Assembly: GCA_016209665.1 (NCBI GenBank) | Contig: JACQVT010000464.1 | Coordinates: 1 to 7,553 of the forward strand | Reading direction: 5' to 3' | Source of the DNA: Planctomycetota bacterium | GTDB lineage: Bacteria; Planctomycetota; Phycisphaerae; UBA1845; PWPN01 | DNA length: 7,553 nucleotides | Program-made: the position numbers and the translations under genes | Notes under the pieces: model-generated | Seen by the model: the letters and a program-made list of their open reading frames with translations, nothing else | Databases searched by the model: none | Told to the model about the DNA's origin: nothing | Part shown: piece by piece, positions 4,912 to 7,553 of the stretch | Layout of the letters: each line of letters opens with the position of its first letter | Numbering within the stretch: position 1 is the first letter of the stretch

Positions 4912-5994
4912 ATGCATCAGGGGACTCCGCCGCCGCCCGAACCGCTACCTTCCCAGTCGGGTAACCCGGCGGATCAGAGGAACGACAACGATCTGCCCGC
5001 CCCATCCATCACCTACCTAGGCCCGGTGGCGGTATGGGGGATCCCCAAGCCTCGCGGTCCGCGGATGTCGGTTCGGACCGCCGCGATTGGCTGGCTGCTG
5101 CTGGCGCCGGTGCTGCTGGCAACGCTGTTGTGGGTGCACACGGAAAGCCGGACCCTGTGGCCCTTCGGCCGCCGGGCGACCCACATGTCCGAGGTGGTTC
5201 TGCGATACGAATTGATCGCCGCGGTGTGCTGGTGCTACCTGACCGGAATGTCACTGCCCATATGGCTTCGGCATCGGCGGCTCGCCCGCCAGGATGTCTG
5301 GGCGATCGACGCGGCCATCCGCGCCGAGCAGTGGGAGCGGGCCGGCTTGTTCCTGCACCGCTACTGCCTGTTGGTCTCGGGGATTTGGCGAAAACTTCCC
5401 GCTCGGGCCGCGGTCTGGGACGCCGTCCTGCGGAACCATCTGCCCCGCCATCGCCGGCTGTATGTTTACTACCGGCAGCGGCCACCGACGCTGCCACCCG
5501 ACCCGATGGCCGGCTTCACTATCACCGTGATCCGCCCGCCGCGGCCATCCCCCTGGTCCGCGGCCGGACTGGTGCCCGTGGCCCTGCTGCTCTACCTGCT
5601 GCTGGTGGACGTGGTGCGACATCGCGACCTGCACCAGGCCTTCCTGTTCAACACGGTGCTTCTGGCCATCGTGCTCGTTTCCTATACGGCCTACTTCGCC
5701 ATGGCTCTGCTGGGCCGGTCGAGCTTCTACCGCTTCGCGCCGGGCATCATGCAGTACGTGCGATATAGGGCCCTCCGCCGGCGACCGACGATCGAGAGCT
5801 ACGATCTGCGTCGACTACACCTGGTACTGGATCTGTGCTCGCCGTGGCCGGGCCTGACCCTCCTGAACACCCCCCGATATCGCCGCGAGGTCTACTGTCT
5901 TCCCCGCGGTCCCGAAGCGGTCGAGGCCGTCTTCCGGGCCGCCCTCTCGACCGTCCCCAGCCCGCCGCTTCCCGAGGACCAACTCGTCGATTAG
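4912..5994 (+). CDS. Membrane protein of unknown function with four predicted helices
   Basis: A 360-residue protein that I do not recognise. The first 50 residues are hydrophilic and Pro-rich (TPPPPEPLPSQ) and probably disordered. Four hydrophobic segments are visible: about 58-75 (IGWLLLAPVLLATLLWV), 101-119, 216-235 (SAAGLVPVALLLYLLLVDVV) and 243-267. Between the second and third lies a basic soluble stretch (about 120-214) with a helical RAEQWERAGLFLHRY region. After the fourth comes a basic tail of about 90 residues (RYRALRRRPTIESYDLRRL). Arg-rich flanks after helices 2 and 4 suggest that both soluble parts face the cytoplasm. The ATG at 4912 has only a poor Shine-Dalgarno site (AGGG, too close). 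An in-frame ATG at 5065 just before the first helix would drop the Pro-rich segment and is a real alternative. The gene is divergent from the TlpA-like gene and lies 137 nt upstream of the MBL gene. Confidence 0.75.
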   Translation: MHQGTPPPPEPLPSQSGNPADQRNDNDLPAPSITYLGPVAVWGIPKPRGPRMSVRTAAIGWLLLAPVLLATLLWVHTESRTLWPFGRRATHMSEVVLRYELIAAVCWCYLTGMSLPIWLRHRRLARQDVWAIDAAIRAEQWERAGLFLHRYCLLVSGIWRKLPARAAVWDAVLRNHLPRHRRLYVYYRQRPPTLPPDPMAGFTITVIRPPRPSPWSAAGLVPVALLLYLLLVDVVRHRDLHQAFLFNTVLLAIVLVSYTAYFAMALLGRSSFYRFAPGIMQYVRYRALRRRPTIESYDLRRLHLVLDLCSPWPGLTLLNTPRYRREVYCLPRGPEAVEAVFRAALSTVPSPPLPEDQLVD

Positions 5995-6071
5995 GGAGGA
6001 AATGTCGGCGGGCCAGAGTCAGCCCACACGAGTCTGTCCGCCCGCCTGGGCAGTCCCCACCGCTGAACTGG

Positions 6072-6101
6072 TTGTCGCGGCGGAGGCGGAGGGTTTATCA
6101 T
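6072..6101 (+). promoter_or_regulatory. Candidate promoter for the MBL-fold gene
   Basis: TTGTCG (6072-6077; 4 of 6 to TTGACA) and TATCAT (6096-6101; 5 of 6 to TATAAT) are 18 nt apart. The start of transcription would be near 6108, giving a leader of about 24 nt before the GTG at 6132. The -10 is identical to the one before the complete PEP-CTERM gene. Upstream at 6007-6046 GGCGGGC and GCCCGCC could form a long-loop hairpin at the end of the membrane-protein gene, without a T run. Confidence 0.4.
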
Positions 6102-6131
6102 CAGTCAGGTGGGCGACCGGGAGATCGGGGC

Positions 6132-6893
6132 GTGGTGACGTTTTCGTTGCAGAGCGGGTCCAGCGGCAACTGCATCTACGTGGAGGCGGACGGGGTGCGG
6201 CTGCTGTTCGACGCCGGGGTGGCGGGAACGCAGACCGAGTCCCGGCTGCGGGCCCACGGCCGCAACATTCGCGAGGTCGACGCCCTGATCATCTCGCACG
6301 ACCACGACGACCACGTCCGGTGCAGCGGCGTGTTGCATCGCAAGTTCGGCCTGCCCATTCACATGACCTACACCACGCAGGCCGCAATCCGTTGCGACGT
6401 GGGCGATCTGGGACACGTCAATCGCTTCTATTCGGGCGACACGCTGCGGTTCGGCGACGTGGCCGTGCACACTGTCCCCACGCCTCACGACGCCGCCGAC
6501 GGCGTGGCGTTCGTGGTCGAGCACGCGGGCAGGCGCCTGGGCATCCTGACTGACCTGGGCCATCCGTTTGAACGGATGCGCAAACTACTGCCCACGCTCG
6601 ACGCGGTCTATCTGGAGAGCAACTACGACCCCGAGCTTTTGCGGGCGGGAACATACCCTCCACACGTCAAGAAGCGCATCATGGGCCCTCACGGCCACCT
6701 GTCCAACCACGAGGCGGCCGAGTTGATCCACGGCGCGACCCGGCGGCTGCAATGGGCCGTGCTGGCCCACCTGAGCGCCAATAACAACACCCCCGAACTG
6801 GCCGTGACCACCAGCCGCAAGGCCGTCGGTCGAAAGCTGCCCCTGTGGGTAGCCTCCCGCGGGTCCGCCGGCGAGCTGCTCTGTGTCCGGTAA
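6132..6893 (+). CDS. MBL-fold metallo-hydrolase, YycJ/WalJ type
   Basis: A 253-residue cytosolic metalloenzyme with the metallo-beta-lactamase fold, close in length to the YycJ/WalJ family. Visible motifs are: FSLQSGSSGNCIYVE at the N-terminus; the metal-binding SHDHDDH (His56, His58, Asp60, His61); His119 in TPHDAADGVAF; Asp141 in LTDLGH; ESNYD (162-166); GHLSNHEAAEL (188 on); and His213 in AHLSANNNTPELA. These fit a two-metal site. From memory, a Bacillus YycJ has been described as a DNA exonuclease acting in mismatch repair, so a nuclease role is plausible here, but nothing in this window proves it. I chose GTG at 6132 because GGGAG (6119-6123) precedes it and the conserved domain begins at once. 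The frame stays open back to an ATG at 5835, but that stretch overlaps the membrane-protein gene and is Arg/Pro-rich out-of-frame sequence. No walRK genes are nearby. Confidence 0.9.
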   Translation: MVTFSLQSGSSGNCIYVEADGVRLLFDAGVAGTQTESRLRAHGRNIREVDALIISHDHDDHVRCSGVLHRKFGLPIHMTYTTQAAIRCDVGDLGHVNRFYSGDTLRFGDVAVHTVPTPHDAADGVAFVVEHAGRRLGILTDLGHPFERMRKLLPTLDAVYLESNYDPELLRAGTYPPHVKKRIMGPHGHLSNHEAAELIHGATRRLQWAVLAHLSANNNTPELAVTTSRKAVGRKLPLWVASRGSAGELLCVR

Positions 6894-6901
6894 CGGTACA
6901 C
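6883..6901 (+). other. Small hairpin spanning the MBL stop codon
   Basis: GTGTCCG (6883-6889) pairs with CGG-T-ACAC (6894-6901) with one bulged T, around the loop GTAA, a GNRA-type tetraloop. The TAA stop is three of the four loop bases. A T-containing stretch (CATATTTCGTT) follows, so it may serve as a weak terminator. Confidence 0.35.
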
Positions 6902-6941
6902 CACATATTTCGTTCCTGGCTCATTTCGCGGCACGAGTCGC

Positions 6942-6971
6942 TTGATGAGGACGGGGGATGGTCGATAGAAT
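6942..6971 (+). promoter_or_regulatory. Sigma70-like promoter for the GH25 gene
   Basis: TTGATG (6942-6947; 4 of 6 to TTGACA) and TAGAAT (6966-6971; 5 of 6 to TATAAT) are 18 nt apart. Transcription would begin near 6978, leaving a leader of about 50 nt before the ATG at 7027. Prediction by eye only. Confidence 0.45.
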
Positions 6972-7026
6972 TGGTTAGCGCGGAGTTATGTGCCGTGTCA
7001 ACAGGCCGCTGAGGAGGGGATCGGGT

Positions 7027-7553
7027 ATGGCTTCGAGCGGCAAGCTCAGGGACGGAGGCGGTATGTTCGGCCGGAATCAGCGGGCGAGGGTGGCGGGAGC
7101 CTGTCGGTTGGCCGTGGCGACGGTCGGGCTGCTGTGGGGCCCGGCTGCATGGGCTCAAAAGCCGCTGGGCATCGACGTCTCATTGTGGCAGGGGACGATC
7201 ACGCCGGCCAACTGGACGCAGGTCTACAACTCGGGCCGGCGGTTCGCGTTCATCAAGGCCAGCCAGGGCACGACGGTCACGGACCCCAGGTTCTACTCGA
7301 ACGTCGCCAACGCCCCCGTCGCCGGCCTGCTCGTCGCGCCCTATCATTTCGCCGATCCGCTCAACGAGCGTCAGCCGGCCGACGGCCATACAGCCGTGGA
7401 CGAGGCCAACTATTTCGTGGCGGTGGCGGGCAACTACATGACCGCGGGCTACCTCCCGCCGGTACTGGACCTGGAGTACGGCTCGAGCATGGGCAAGACC
7501 GCCCTATCCAACTGGGCGAACAGCTTCTGCAACCGAGTCCTGGCTCTCAAGGG
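7027..7553 (+). CDS. Exported GH25 lysozyme-like muramidase, 5' part
   Basis: The frame is open from the ATG at 7027 to the end of the window (175 codons) and is cut off there. The N-terminus is a signal peptide with a long basic n-region, a hydrophobic core at about 25-40 and a likely cut after Ala-Trp-Ala at residue 43. A glycoside hydrolase family 25 domain follows: LGIDVSLWQG (Asp50), FAFIKASQGTTVTDPRFYSN (74-92), VAPYHFADP (103-111), DEANYFV and PPVLDLEYG with Asp148 and Glu150. Family members cleave the beta-1,4 bond between N-acetylmuramic acid and N-acetylglucosamine in peptidoglycan; Asp50, Asp148 and Glu150 fit the known acidic catalytic set. AGGAGGGG at 7012-7019 supports 7027. An ATG at 7063 also has GGAGG (7054-7058) and would give a more usual signal peptide. 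It could act in the organism's own wall turnover or against other bacteria; the missing C-terminus may hold binding or sorting domains. Confidence 0.9.
   Translation, partial: MASSGKLRDGGGMFGRNQRARVAGACRLAVATVGLLWGPAAWAQKPLGIDVSLWQGTITPANWTQVYNSGRRFAFIKASQGTTVTDPRFYSNVANAPVAGLLVAPYHFADPLNERQPADGHTAVDEANYFVAVAGNYMTAGYLPPVLDLEYGSSMGKTALSNWANSFCNRVLALK

Noticed and set aside
5835..6131. An N-terminal extension of about 99 residues on the MBL protein from the ATG at 5835
   Set aside because: It overlaps the end of the membrane-protein gene in another frame, is Arg/Pro/Ser-rich with no motif, and contains the promoter candidate; the GTG at 6132 has a good Shine-Dalgarno site just where the conserved domain begins.
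6002..6553. An ORF starting with GGGAGGAA-ATG right after the membrane-protein stop
   Set aside because: The Shine-Dalgarno site is only about 2 nt from the ATG, and most of the frame overlaps the MBL domain out of frame with an Arg/Gly-rich product typical of shadow reading.

Overview
The window is high-GC DNA with short gaps and genes on both strands. It most resembles a free-living bacterium of the Planctomycetota, possibly Phycisphaerae or a relative. The main reasons are the secreted PEP-CTERM proteins ending in a Pro-Glu-Pro motif, a hydrophobic stretch and an RRR tail, the TlpA-like thioredoxin with a long helical extension, and the many export signals. No ribosomal or other phylogenetic marker is present, so this placement is an inference from gene content. 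I see no tRNA, rRNA, CRISPR array, insertion sequence or phage module.

Layout. Bases 1-267 are the 3' end of a PEP-CTERM protein, closed by a perfect 13-bp hairpin (335-366). A good sigma70-like promoter (436-463) then drives a second, complete PEP-CTERM protein (560-1201) that is clearly a paralogue of the first; it is closed by a textbook terminator (1231-1274). A gap holding two GC hairpins follows. On the minus strand a predicted lipoprotein (3085 to 2447) and a PfkB-family sugar-phosphate kinase (2450 to 1494) form a two-gene operon joined by an ATGA stop/start overlap. Divergent from it is a small pterin-4a-carbinolamine dehydratase (3206-3499). It converges on an exported TlpA/ResA-like thioredoxin read from 4755 down to 3559. 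Divergent from that is an unrecognised four-helix membrane protein (4912-5994). A YycJ/WalJ-type metallo-beta-lactamase-fold protein (6132-6893) follows, apparently with its own promoter. The window ends inside an exported GH25 lysozyme-like gene (7027 onward).

Functional picture. Five of the eight genes encode products sent to or across the membrane: two PEP-CTERM proteins, a lipoprotein, a periplasmic thioredoxin and a muramidase. A sixth is an integral membrane protein. The other three classes are core metabolism or maintenance: sugar-phosphate phosphorylation, pterin recycling and an MBL nuclease-like enzyme, of which the last two are not linked to the others by operon structure. Apart from the lipoprotein-kinase pair, the genes look individually transcribed. 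I did not find a convincing new multi-gene system. The points most worth a second look are the tandem PEP-CTERM paralogues, the double in-frame start with two consensus Shine-Dalgarno sites in front of the second one, the unknown lipoprotein coupled to the kinase, and the duplicated helical tail on the thioredoxin.
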